Positions 7,291-14,528 of a DNA stretch of 64,000 nucleotides are shown here, piece after piece. The notes under the pieces are model-generated. The model had not been told where the DNA came from and searched no databases. It saw only the letters and a list, made by a program, of their open reading frames with translations. Position numbers and translations under genes: made by a program. The stretch's first letter is position 1, and the number at the start of each line of letters is the position of its first letter. The stretch is from contig CAIZHQ010000015.1 in the NCBI GenBank assembly GCA_903932865.1, positions 62,001 to 126,000 on the forward strand, read 5' to 3'. This DNA comes from an uncultured Burkholderiales bacterium (lineage in GTDB: Bacteria; Pseudomonadota; Gammaproteobacteria; Burkholderiales; Burkholderiaceae_C).

Positions 7291-8288
7291 ACACCCACAC
7301 CCAGACCAACATCCACGCACCCCGCTGGGCGTTGCTTCTCTTGGCTTTGGGACTGGTCGTGGTTTGGCTGGGCACGGCCGCTGGCAGTCAGGGCTGGCAG
7401 GCCTGGTGGTCGGCTGGGGCCGATACCGTGTCGCGCCAGATCGTGTGGGAAATCCGTTTGCCGCGCAGCTTGGGCGCGTGGCTGGGCGGGGCCTTGCTGG
7501 GCCTGGCCGGGGCTGTGGCGCAAGGGCTGTTTCGCAACCCACTGGCCGATCCTTATTTGCTGGGCAGTGCCTCTGGGGCGTCGCTGGGGGTGGGGGTTTA
7601 TTTGAGCTTGTGGGGCGGCAGCGCCTGGGCCGTGAACGCTTGGCTCGGCTTGGGCCTCACCGGCGCTGCTTTTGTGGGCGCGGTGCTGGCGGTGGTTCTC
7701 ACGCTGGTTTTGGCGCGTGGTGTGCAACAAACCCTGCGCCTGTTGTTGGCTGGTGTGGTGGTTGGCGTGGTGCTGGGGGCAGTCACGTCCTTGATCTCGC
7801 TGATGCAGCCGCAGGTGCTGCAGGCGATGCAGGGCTTCATGCTGGGCTCGACCGCGTTTGTCAGCTGGAGCGCCTGCGCCACCATGGCGGCGGTGCTGGC
7901 CCTGTGCCTGGTGCTGGCCTGGATTTTTGCCCGTGTACTGGACGCGTTGAGTTTGGGCGAAGCCACCGCGCAAAGTCTGGGCGTGCCGCTGCCACTGACC
8001 AGCATGGTGATGGTGGGTGTGATTTCACTGGCCACGGGGGCGGCAGTGGCGCACATCGGTCTGGTGGCTTTTGTCGGCCTGGCCGCACCGCACTTGGTGC
8101 GTTCGCTGGTGCGCTGCACGCACGCTTGGCGCTTGCCCTTGTCGGCTCTGATGGGTGGGGCCTTGCTGGTGCTGGCCGATGTGATGGCACGCATGGTGTT
8201 GGCGCCGCAAGAGTTGCCCGTGGGTGTGCTCACGGCGGTGCTGGGCGGGGGCTATTTGCTTTGGCTCATGCGCAAGCGGGTGGGGTGA
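7287..8288 (+). CDS. btuC: Cobalamin ABC transporter permease (FecCD family)
   Basis: 333 residues from the GTG at 7287, which overlaps the previous stop. The sequence is almost wholly hydrophobic with about ten membrane segments. Family motifs are RLPRSLGAWLGGALLGLAGA, FRNPLADPYLLGSASGASLG (the conserved NPLA-P-LG-S-GA block), GLVAFVGLAAPHLVR and LPVGVLTAVLGGGYLLWL at the end. It forms the inner-membrane homodimer through which BtuF-bound B12 passes; the APH region contacts the ATPase. Linked to btuF by overlap and to btuD by a gap of four bases. Confidence 0.93.
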   Translation: MNTHTQTNIHAPRWALLLLALGLVVVWLGTAAGSQGWQAWWSAGADTVSRQIVWEIRLPRSLGAWLGGALLGLAGAVAQGLFRNPLADPYLLGSASGASLGVGVYLSLWGGSAWAVNAWLGLGLTGAAFVGAVLAVVLTLVLARGVQQTLRLLLAGVVVGVVLGAVTSLISLMQPQVLQAMQGFMLGSTAFVSWSACATMAAVLALCLVLAWIFARVLDALSLGEATAQSLGVPLPLTSMVMVGVISLATGAAVAHIGLVAFVGLAAPHLVRSLVRCTHAWRLPLSALMGGALLVLADVMARMVLAPQELPVGVLTAVLGGGYLLWLMRKRVG

Positions 8289-8292
8289 TGCC

Positions 8293-9099
8293 ATGTTGAT
8301 CACCGCACAACCAAAACCCACTGCCGCATTGCAAGCGGTGAACCTGCATGCCACGCTGGGTGTCGGCTACAACGAGCGCCATGTTCTGCAGGGTGTGAAC
8401 TTGGCGCTGAGCGCTGCCCGCTGGACCAGCATCGTCGGTCCCAATGGCGCAGGAAAATCCACCTTGTTGCGCGCGTTGGCTGGGGTGTTGCCTTGCCAGG
8501 GCGACGTGCTGTTGCACGGCCAGCCCATGGCGAGCATGGCGCCGCGCGAGCGCGCCAGGGCGCTGGCCTGGCTTGCGCAAAGCGGTGCTGGAGAGGCCAC
8601 TGCCGACGACCTGACCGTGTATGACGTGGCCTTGCTCGGGCGGCTGCCGCATCAGGCCTGGCTCGCCCCACCCGGCCCGGCCGACCACGCTGCGGTGGAG
8701 CGCGCGCTGCGCCAGACCCAAGCCTGGGACTGGCAGTGCCGCCCTTTGGGGGCGCTATCGGGCGGCGAGCGCCAGCGCGTGCTGCTGGCGCGGCTGCTGG
8801 CGGTGGAAGCTGACGTGTTGCTGATGGACGAACCGCTGGCCAACCTCGATCCGCCGCACCAAGCTGACTGGATTGCGCTGGTGCGCAGCCTGGTGGCGCA
8901 GGGCAAAACCGTGGTCAGCGTGCTGCACGAAATCACTCTGGCGCTCATGGCCGACGAAGTGGTGGTGGTGCAGCAGGGCCGCATTGCCCACGCCGGGCCC
9001 ACCCATGAAACTGCCGCACACCGGGTTTTGGAGTCGGTCTTTGAGCACCGCATTGCTATTCATGAATTGGGCCCTCGCTGGGTGGCTTTGCCCCAATGA
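8293..9099 (+). CDS. btuD: Cobalamin ABC transporter ATP-binding protein
   Basis: 268 residues from ATG 8293. Walker A is GPNGAGKST (about 49-57), the ABC signature is LSGGERQRV, Walker B is VLLMDEPLANLD, and a switch His lies in VVSVLHEITLAL. It powers BtuC. The stop (9097-9099) overlaps the ATG of the cobO relic that follows, so the original operon coupling is still visible. An in-frame extension upstream would run into btuC and is not needed. Confidence 0.93.
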   Translation: MLITAQPKPTAALQAVNLHATLGVGYNERHVLQGVNLALSAARWTSIVGPNGAGKSTLLRALAGVLPCQGDVLLHGQPMASMAPRERARALAWLAQSGAGEATADDLTVYDVALLGRLPHQAWLAPPGPADHAAVERALRQTQAWDWQCRPLGALSGGERQRVLLARLLAVEADVLLMDEPLANLDPPHQADWIALVRSLVAQGKTVVSVLHEITLALMADEVVVVQQGRIAHAGPTHETAAHRVLESVFEHRIAIHELGPRWVALPQ

Positions 9100-9275
9100 A
9101 TCCAATCGATCACTTGACAGAACATCAAACCATGAAATTGGAATCAGCCCCTACCGAGAAACGCTACGAGAAGCACGAAGGCGAGCGCCGTGCTCTGGTG
9201 ATCGTTGGCACTGGCGACGGCAATGCTGAGCGCCCTGTTGGGTGCGGTGGCCCAGATGCGGGAGACCGTATGTGA
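9096..9275 (+). pseudogene. Relic of cob(I)yrinic acid a,c-diamide adenosyltransferase (5' end of cobO)
   Basis: A 59-codon frame that overlaps the btuD stop by ATGA. Its residues 19-42 (APTEKRYEKHEGERRALVIV, then GTGDG) match the CobO N-terminus as I know it: PTEKPYxKPEGERRGLIIVNTGDGKGKS. Similarity stops exactly inside the P-loop, after GDG near 9221, and the frame then runs into an unrelated phase and stops at 9273-9275. CobO adenosylates corrinoids; this piece lacks the ATP-binding loop and nearly the whole fold, so it cannot be active. Identity is by remembered motif, without alignment. Confidence 0.65.
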
Positions 9276-9345
9276 CGGGCCCCCTGATTTTCTTGAACAA
9301 CACGTTGAGCCCAGTGTGCTCGACGCGTTGAACCCCAAGGACTGA
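9223..9345 (+). pseudogene. Relic of cobyric acid synthase (3' end of cobQ)
   Basis: Starting at the point where cobO similarity ends, a second frame encodes 40 residues, including SALLGA, DGPPDFLEQHVEPSVLDAL and a stop at 9343-9345, three bases before cobT. This fits the usual end of CobQ, which reads roughly ALFGA-x(6)-VFDGLADFIExHFxPGVLxxL. A single deletion joining cobO to cobQ explains both halves. It may be read as a chance small ORF instead, but the position between btuD and cobT is where a cob cluster is expected in related genomes. Confidence 0.55.
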
Positions 9346-9348
9346 ACC

Positions 9349-10422
9349 ATGAACTTCACCATCCCCAGCATCGACGACTTGACCCAGCCCGACCTAGCGG
9401 CCCGTCTGCAGCACCGGCTGGACAACAAAACCAAACCTCTGGGATCGCTGGGTCAGATCGAGCGCCTTGGGCAGCGCATCGGCTTGGTGTTGGGCAGTGA
9501 AACGCCCGAACTGAAAGACCCGCAGCTGGTGGTGTTTGCCGGTGACCACGGACTGGCCGCGCACGGCGTGTCGGCCTACCCGAGCGATGTGACCTGGCAA
9601 ATGGTGGAAAACTTCCTGGCCGGTGGCGCGGCGGTGAGCGTGCTGGCGCGCCAGCACGGCATAGGCCTTACAGTGGTGGACTGCGGCGTGAACCACGACT
9701 TCGCGCCTCGACCGGGTCTGGTGATTCATAAAGTGGCGTCGGGAACCGCCGATCCGCTCGAGGGCATGGCCATGACTGCTGAGCAGCGCAACACCGCGCT
9801 GGCCAACGGCGCTGCGCTGGTCAGAACGCTGCCCGGTAACGCGCTGCTGCTGGGCGAAATGGGCATTGGCAACACTTCTGCAGCCTCGTTGCTGATGAGT
9901 CGCCTTGCCGGGCTGGACATTGTGGACTGCACCGGCGCGGGCACCGGCCTGGACGGCGCTGCAGTGCAGCGAAAGATCACCATCTTGCGACAGGTCTTGG
10001 CGCGCCACCCCGACACCACTGAACCGCTGGACGCTTTGGCGGCTTTTGGCGGGTTCGAGATGGCGACCATGGTGGGCGCGGTGCTGCAGGCCGCGCGGGA
10101 ACGCCGAGTGATCGTGGTTGATGGTTTCATTGCCAGCGCCTCAGTGATGGTGGCCAGCGCTCTGCAGCCGCTGGTTTTGCAGCGCTGCGTGTTCGCGCAC
10201 CGTTCGGGCGAGCGCGGCCACGCGCTGATGCTGGCGCACCTGAAGGCCGAGCCTTTGCTGGATTTGGGTCTGCGCTTGGGCGAAGGCTCTGGCGCTGCGC
10301 TGGCCTGGCCGCTGCTGCTCAGCGCCTGCGCCATCCTGCGCGAGATGGCGAGTTTTGAAACAGCGGGCGTGTCGCGGCAGGGTGTCGTTGCCAACCATCC
10401 AACAACCACAACAGACCTTTGA
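9349..10422 (+). CDS. cobT: Nicotinate-nucleotide--dimethylbenzimidazole phosphoribosyltransferase
   Basis: 357 residues, the normal CobT length. Motifs in order: NKTKPLGSLGQIERL, VVFAGDHGLAAHGVSAYP, GGAAVSVLARQHG, LGEMGIGNTSAASLL, TGAGTGLD, GFEMATMVGA and, near the C-terminus, LRLGEGSGAALAWPLL carrying the family's catalytic glutamate. It activates dimethylbenzimidazole to alpha-ribazole phosphate, the lower ligand of B12. It starts right after the cobQ relic and is followed within 10 bases by cobS. Confidence 0.95.
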   Translation: MNFTIPSIDDLTQPDLAARLQHRLDNKTKPLGSLGQIERLGQRIGLVLGSETPELKDPQLVVFAGDHGLAAHGVSAYPSDVTWQMVENFLAGGAAVSVLARQHGIGLTVVDCGVNHDFAPRPGLVIHKVASGTADPLEGMAMTAEQRNTALANGAALVRTLPGNALLLGEMGIGNTSAASLLMSRLAGLDIVDCTGAGTGLDGAAVQRKITILRQVLARHPDTTEPLDALAAFGGFEMATMVGAVLQAARERRVIVVDGFIASASVMVASALQPLVLQRCVFAHRSGERGHALMLAHLKAEPLLDLGLRLGEGSGAALAWPLLLSACAILREMASFETAGVSRQGVVANHPTTTTDL

Positions 10423-10432
10423 TCTGTCAAGC

Positions 10433-11233
10433 ATGCAGCCCGTTCGTCACTTTTTGCTCGCCGTCCAGTTCTTCACCCGAATTCCCATCACCGGGCGGCT
10501 GGCGGTGTGGGTGGGTTTCAGCCCGGCCATGTTGCGGGCCAGCGCAGCGCACTTTCCTGGCGTGGGCTGCTTGGTGGGCGGCTTGAGCGCAACGGTCTTT
10601 TACGGCTTGTGGCTGGCCCTGCCAGCGCAGCCTGCAGCGGCCTGGGTGGCGGCGGTGGCTTGTGTCGTATTCAGCGTGCTGCTGACCGGCGCGTTTCACG
10701 AAGACGGTCTGGCCGATTTGGTGGATGGCTTAGGCGGCTCGATGAACCGCGAGCGTGCGCTCGACATCATGAAAGACTCGCGTGTCGGCACCTACGGCGC
10801 GCTGGCTCTGGTGCTGGCGGTGGCCACCAAGGTGGCTTTGTTGGCGCTGCTGGCACAGGCCGGCGGCGCTTGGCTGGCAGCGGTGGCGCTGTTTGCTGCG
10901 CACGTCACCTCACGGCTGATGCCGCTGTTTGTCATCCGTACGCTGGCCCATGTGGGGGACACGCCGCAGTCCAAGTCCAAGCCGCTGGCTGAAAGTATCA
11001 CCACGCTGGGTTTGCTGGCCGGTGTGCTCTGGTGGGCCCTGGCCATGGCATTGGTGTGGTGGCTGCTCCCAGGCGCACCGTGGATGCTTGCGGTACTGGG
11101 TGCGTTGGTGGGCATGGGCTGGGTGTGGCGACTGCTGCACCGCCGTTTGCAGGGTTTCACCGGCGATGGCCTGGGTGCCACACAGCAGGTGAGCGAGGTG
11201 TGCTTTTACCTGGCGCTGGCACTGGCGCTATGA
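10433..11233 (+). CDS. cobS: Adenosylcobinamide-GDP ribazoletransferase (cobalamin synthase)
   Basis: 266 residues from ATG 10433; an in-frame start at 10355 would overlap cobT and is unlikely. MQPVRHFLLAVQFFTRIPI is the typical N-terminus. The active-site block TGAFHEDGLADLVDGLGG followed by RALDIMKDSRVGTYG supplies the acidic metal-binding residues. Several membrane helices follow. The enzyme joins adenosylcobinamide-GDP to alpha-ribazole (phosphate) at the inner membrane. The stop overlaps the next start by ATGA. Confidence 0.95.
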   Translation: MQPVRHFLLAVQFFTRIPITGRLAVWVGFSPAMLRASAAHFPGVGCLVGGLSATVFYGLWLALPAQPAAAWVAAVACVVFSVLLTGAFHEDGLADLVDGLGGSMNRERALDIMKDSRVGTYGALALVLAVATKVALLALLAQAGGAWLAAVALFAAHVTSRLMPLFVIRTLAHVGDTPQSKSKPLAESITTLGLLAGVLWWALAMALVWWLLPGAPWMLAVLGALVGMGWVWRLLHRRLQGFTGDGLGATQQVSEVCFYLALALAL

Positions 11234-11796
11234 AGCTCTGGCTGTTGCGCCATGCGCAGGTTGACCTGGCCGAAGGGCTTTGCTATGGCGCTAGCGATGT
11301 CCCAGCCCACGCCGAACTGACTCAGGTGGCCGCCCAAGCGGCATCCGCGCTTGTGCCGGTGGGCGCGCCGGTTTGGGTGTCGGCTCTGGGTAGAGCCCAG
11401 GCGCTGGCCCAAGTACTGCAACAACTGCGGCCCGACCTGGGCGTGCCTATCGTCGATGCGCGCCTGAATGAAATGGACTTTGGCCACTGGGAGCTCAAGC
11501 CTTGGGACGCCATCCCTCGCATCGCTTATGACGACTGGATGGCTGATTTTGCCCATCACCGTTTTGGAGGCGCCGAGAGCACCCAGCAAGTGATCAACCG
11601 AGTGGCCGACGCCCTGAACGACCTCCGGGTATCACCCTCCAGCGAAGTCGTGTGGGTCACGCATGCGGGGGTCATTCGAGCAGTGAAATTTTGGGTAGAC
11701 CAGGGCGCCGTGCATGCGCCTGTGGTGATCCATAGCGTAGACCAGTGGCCAAGAGACGCCCCTGTGCCCGGCGGCCACCTGTGCATTGAATGGTGA
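11230..11796 (+). CDS. cobC: Histidine phosphatase, probable alpha-ribazole phosphatase
   Basis: 188 residues from ATG 11230, overlapping the cobS stop. MKLWLLRHAQ carries the RHxx catalytic histidine motif; ARLNEMDFGHWELKPWDAIP is the CobC-like second block with the catalytic acid, and VVWVTHAGVIR supplies the second histidine. In this context it should remove the 5' phosphate from alpha-ribazole phosphate or cobalamin phosphate, the last step of the pathway. It ends the riboswitch-controlled operon. The specific substrate is inferred from the neighbours. Confidence 0.85.
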   Translation: MKLWLLRHAQVDLAEGLCYGASDVPAHAELTQVAAQAASALVPVGAPVWVSALGRAQALAQVLQQLRPDLGVPIVDARLNEMDFGHWELKPWDAIPRIAYDDWMADFAHHRFGGAESTQQVINRVADALNDLRVSPSSEVVWVTHAGVIRAVKFWVDQGAVHAPVVIHSVDQWPRDAPVPGGHLCIEW

Positions 11797-11911
11797 ACAA
11801 GTGCCAGCGATGCAGGCACATGAAGACACCCATCAACACCGCTGGCAGACGCTTTGTTACAACGCAGCGAGCTGGGGCGACTTTGATGCTTGCTGAGGGC
11901 ATGGCCATGAC

Positions 11912-11917
11912 TAGAAT
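11912..11917 (+). promoter_or_regulatory. -10-like box in front of the glutaredoxin gene
   Basis: TAGAAT, with TTGCTG 16 bases upstream as a possible -35 box. Transcription would begin at about 11924, immediately before the ATG at 11925, giving a leaderless or nearly leaderless mRNA. Confidence 0.4.
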
Positions 11918-11924
11918 CCAAGCC

Positions 11925-12167
11925 ATGGAACTCAAAATCGTTGTCTACTCCAAGTCCGCCTGCCCGCAATGCGAATCCGCCAAGATGGTGCTCAAGTCCA
12001 AGTCATTGGCCTTTGAAGAAATCAAAATCGACGGCGAAGCCGAGCGCATGGCCTTTTACGAAAAATGTGGCCCGTCGGTGCGCCAAATGCCCCAGATCTT
12101 CATCAACGACCAGCGCGTGGGTGGTTTGGCGGGTTTGCAAGCAGCCTTGGTCCAATTGGGCCGCTAA
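11925..12167 (+). CDS. Glutaredoxin-like protein
   Basis: 80 residues starting MELKIVVYSKSACPQCESAK. The CPQC active site follows the first beta-strand as in glutaredoxins; the cis-proline is in VRQMPQIFIND and the GSH-binding Gly-Gly appears as RVGGLAGLQAAL. It would reduce disulfides or mixed glutathione disulfides in the cytosol. Start choice is uncertain: ATG 11907 has GAGGG about eight bases upstream and adds six residues, while ATG 11925 sits just after the -10 box and fits the family N-terminus. The gene ends 38 bases before the dioxygenase. Confidence 0.85.
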   Translation: MELKIVVYSKSACPQCESAKMVLKSKSLAFEEIKIDGEAERMAFYEKCGPSVRQMPQIFINDQRVGGLAGLQAALVQLGR

Positions 12168-12205
12168 AAATTTTTTTTGGCAGTGTCCACGTTCAAGGAA
12201 TCGCC

Positions 12206-13190
12206 ATGAGCCTGATCATGAAACAAGCCATCACCGGACCAGCGGTCTGGAAGGGCGCAGACATGGTCGGGGACACCACTTGGGTACATGTCTTGAGCCC
12301 TGAAGTGTTGGCAACCCTTGACGCCGCGCTGGCCCATGTCAAGTCCAAAGGGCTGACGTTTCCAAATTTTGGTCGCGAGGACTTCCCCATTGGCGTTTGG
12401 GCGCAGGCCCTCAAAACGCACAGCGACGAGTTGGAAAATGGTCGCGGATTTTTGGTGCTACGGGGTTTGCCTGTTGAGCGCTACACCGAAGAAGACATCC
12501 AAATCATCTACTACGGCATTGGCCTGCACATGGGGGTCCCCGTTCGGCAAAACCCCAAGGGCGACCTGCTGGGCCTGGTGATGAACGTGGGCGATGTGAC
12601 GAAAAAGACCACCCGCGTTTACGAAACCAACCTGTACTTGCCTTACCACTCAGACCCATCAGATGTCGTGGGCCTGTTGTGCATCCGCAAGGCCAAGCAA
12701 GGCGGCTTGAGTTCGCTGGTGAGCGTGGCGGCGATTTACAACGAGATTTTGCAAAAATCACCCTGAGTACCTGGGCCTGTATTACCGCACCTGGTATTTC
12801 TCGCACCTGTGTGAAGACCTGCCCAGCCTCTCGCCCATTTTCAGCCACCACCAAGGCAAGCTCAGCTGCCGTTACCTGCGCCAGTACATCGAGTTGGGCC
12901 ATGAAATCCGCAACTTGCCGCTGTCCCAAGTCGAAATCGAGGCGCTCGATTTGTTTGACGAGATCATGCACCGCGAAGATTTTCGTTTGGACATGATGCT
13001 CGAGCCCGGTGATTTGCAGTTTGCCAACAACTATGCCGTGCTGCACTCGCGCAATGAATTTGAAGACCACGGCGTGCACGAACTGAACCGCAAGATGCTG
13101 CGCCTGTGGGTCAAGATGCCCAATGCGCGGACACTGGCCCCTGAGTTTCCGGGGCGCAACGGCTTTCCGGCAGCGGTAGTTTTGGCCTGA
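12206..13190 (+). pseudogene. TauD/TfdA-family Fe(II)/2-oxoglutarate dioxygenase, frameshifted
   Basis: From ATG 12206 the frame encodes 186 residues and stops at 12764-12766, but the protein continues in another frame from about 12753 to 13190. The upstream part has the iron ligands His148 and Asp150 (YLPYHSDPSD); the downstream part has EYLGLYYRTWYFSH and FANNYAVLHSRNEFED with the distal histidine and the 2-oxoglutarate arginine region. The break falls in the run of five A at 12753-12757: removing one A would restore a 327-residue family protein (ILQNHPEYLGL). It may be a true lesion, a sequencing error or a phase-variable run. The substrate is unknown. Confidence 0.8.
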
Positions 13191-13206
13191 GCGGCTCTGG
13201 CCGCCC

Positions 13207-13839
13207 TCAGCGCTCTGACTTGCTAGCGGGCACGGCCTTTTTGGGTGTTACTTTGACCGTCGCTGGCGCGTCCAAAAACAAGAGCGTGTCCACATAGCCC
13301 ATGAAGCGGTGGAGGTAGTCGGGTGAGAGGTCGCGCATCAGGCCCAGCGAGCGCAGCACCAGCATGTGGGAGTTGATGGGTCCGGCGTTTTGCGGAGCTT
13401 GGGCGATGGCTTGGGTGACTTGTTTTTGCACGCTCATCTTGCCCAGCTGCTGGCGAAACTGCGCAACGCGAGGGTTGTCCATGCGTCCATGACCGCTCGG
13501 GCTCAAGGGCCGTTCGGCCGAGGGTGCTGCCATGTCCTTCAGCAGTGCGGATAAAGGAGATGTCGTGAGGCAGGCGGGCTGTATGTTCTGGCTCTCGTTC
13601 TCGTCGGTGTGCGCTTTCAGCCTCGCCTGCAACTGCGTCAGCGCCGTATGCAGCTTGTCCTGCAGCAACGCTTGCGCCGGGCCTGTTTGGGCGCGGGTGC
13701 GTTCGGCCAGCACTTGGATGTAATGCCAGCTCACGGGGTCCAGTTGTGCCGCCGCTGTGGCCTGTGCAGGCTGCAAAAAATTCAGCCCAGACGCCTGTGG
13801 GGGCAGCGCGTTAGGCGGGCAGGTCGTGACTTCGGTCAT
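13207..13839 (-). CDS. DUF2894-like protein, last gene of the motor-like operon
   Basis: 210 residues from ATG 13839, which overlaps the upstream OmpA-family stop (13836-13839). The N-terminal third is Pro/Ala/Gln-rich. A helical middle (LDPVSWHYIQVLAERTRAQT, then LLQDKLHTALTQLQARL) is followed by a conserved-looking C-terminal region (PRVAQFRQQLGKMSVQKQVT, GPINSHMLVLRSLGLMRDLS, DYLHRFMGYVDTLLFLD) and a Lys-rich tail. No catalytic motif is seen. I recognise the pattern as the DUF2894 family, which accompanies DUF802 and DUF3348 proteins in Burkholderiales. It is probably a cytoplasmic partner of the membrane complex; the function is unknown. Confidence 0.7.
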   Translation of the reverse strand: MTEVTTCPPNALPPQASGLNFLQPAQATAAAQLDPVSWHYIQVLAERTRAQTGPAQALLQDKLHTALTQLQARLKAHTDENESQNIQPACLTTSPLSALLKDMAAPSAERPLSPSGHGRMDNPRVAQFRQQLGKMSVQKQVTQAIAQAPQNAGPINSHMLVLRSLGLMRDLSPDYLHRFMGYVDTLLFLDAPATVKVTPKKAVPASKSER

Positions 13840-14528
13840 GGCGCAGTGCGTGCGGCCGTGCCGGGCGTTTGGGGAGTAGACGGGGCCGACTGGGCCGCTG
13901 GAGCCGCATTTTTGGCCTTGGGCACCGGGGCCATTTCCACGCGGCGGTTTTGTGCTCGGGCTTGTTCGCTGTTGTTGGGCACCAGGGCTTGTTCCTGGCC
14001 AAAGGCGGCAGCGAACAACCAAGACGCGGGCATGCCTTCTTCGATCAGGGTACGCGTGACGGTGAGGGCGCGCTGGGCCGAGAGCTCCCAGTTGTCAGCG
14101 AATTCGCGGTTGCGACTGGTGACCGCCCGGTCGTCGGTGAAGCCGCTGACCATGAGCATTTCGTCACGCGTTTGCAGGTAGCTGCGCAGCGGCAGCACCA
14201 GGCTTTTGAGCAGTTGGTGCCCCTCGGGTTCGAGCTGGTCGGAGTTGAGCTTGAACAGCAGTTTGCCGCTGATGCCGATGCGGCCGTTGTTCAGGGTGAT
14301 GCGCCCGCTGGCCAGCGGAATGGCCAGGGCGTTTTCGAGCGAAAGGCGTTTTTGCTCTTCGATCTGGCGCTTTTGCACCTCCACCTCGAGCTGGGAGGCC
14401 ATGTCCAGTTGCGCAGCCATCACGCCCACCAGCAGCAGCACAAACGCGCCCAGCAGGCCGGTCATCAGGTCGGCAAACGAGATCCAGGTGGACGATGTGG
14501 CTTCGACGTCGGCTTCGTGCTCCAGCAT
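13836..14528 (-). CDS. MotB/OmpA-like stator protein (ZorB-like architecture)
   Basis: 230 residues. A short cytoplasmic N-terminus is followed by one membrane helix (about 15-40), WISFADLMTGLLGAFVLLLV, in which Asp20 sits where MotB has its proton-carrying aspartate. Next comes a short coiled coil (45-65) and an OmpA-like peptidoglycan-binding domain (about 85-200) with SGFTDDRAV, NWELSAQRALTVT, FGQEQALVPN and QNRRVEM. The tail is Ala/Pro-rich. Overlaps on both sides tie it to the MotA/TolQ-like gene and the DUF2894 gene. It is predicted to anchor the complex to the cell wall and pass protons. Confidence 0.85.
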   Translation of the reverse strand: MLEHEADVEATSSTWISFADLMTGLLGAFVLLLVGVMAAQLDMASQLEVEVQKRQIEEQKRLSLENALAIPLASGRITLNNGRIGISGKLLFKLNSDQLEPEGHQLLKSLVLPLRSYLQTRDEMLMVSGFTDDRAVTSRNREFADNWELSAQRALTVTRTLIEEGMPASWLFAAAFGQEQALVPNNSEQARAQNRRVEMAPVPKAKNAAPAAQSAPSTPQTPGTAARTAP

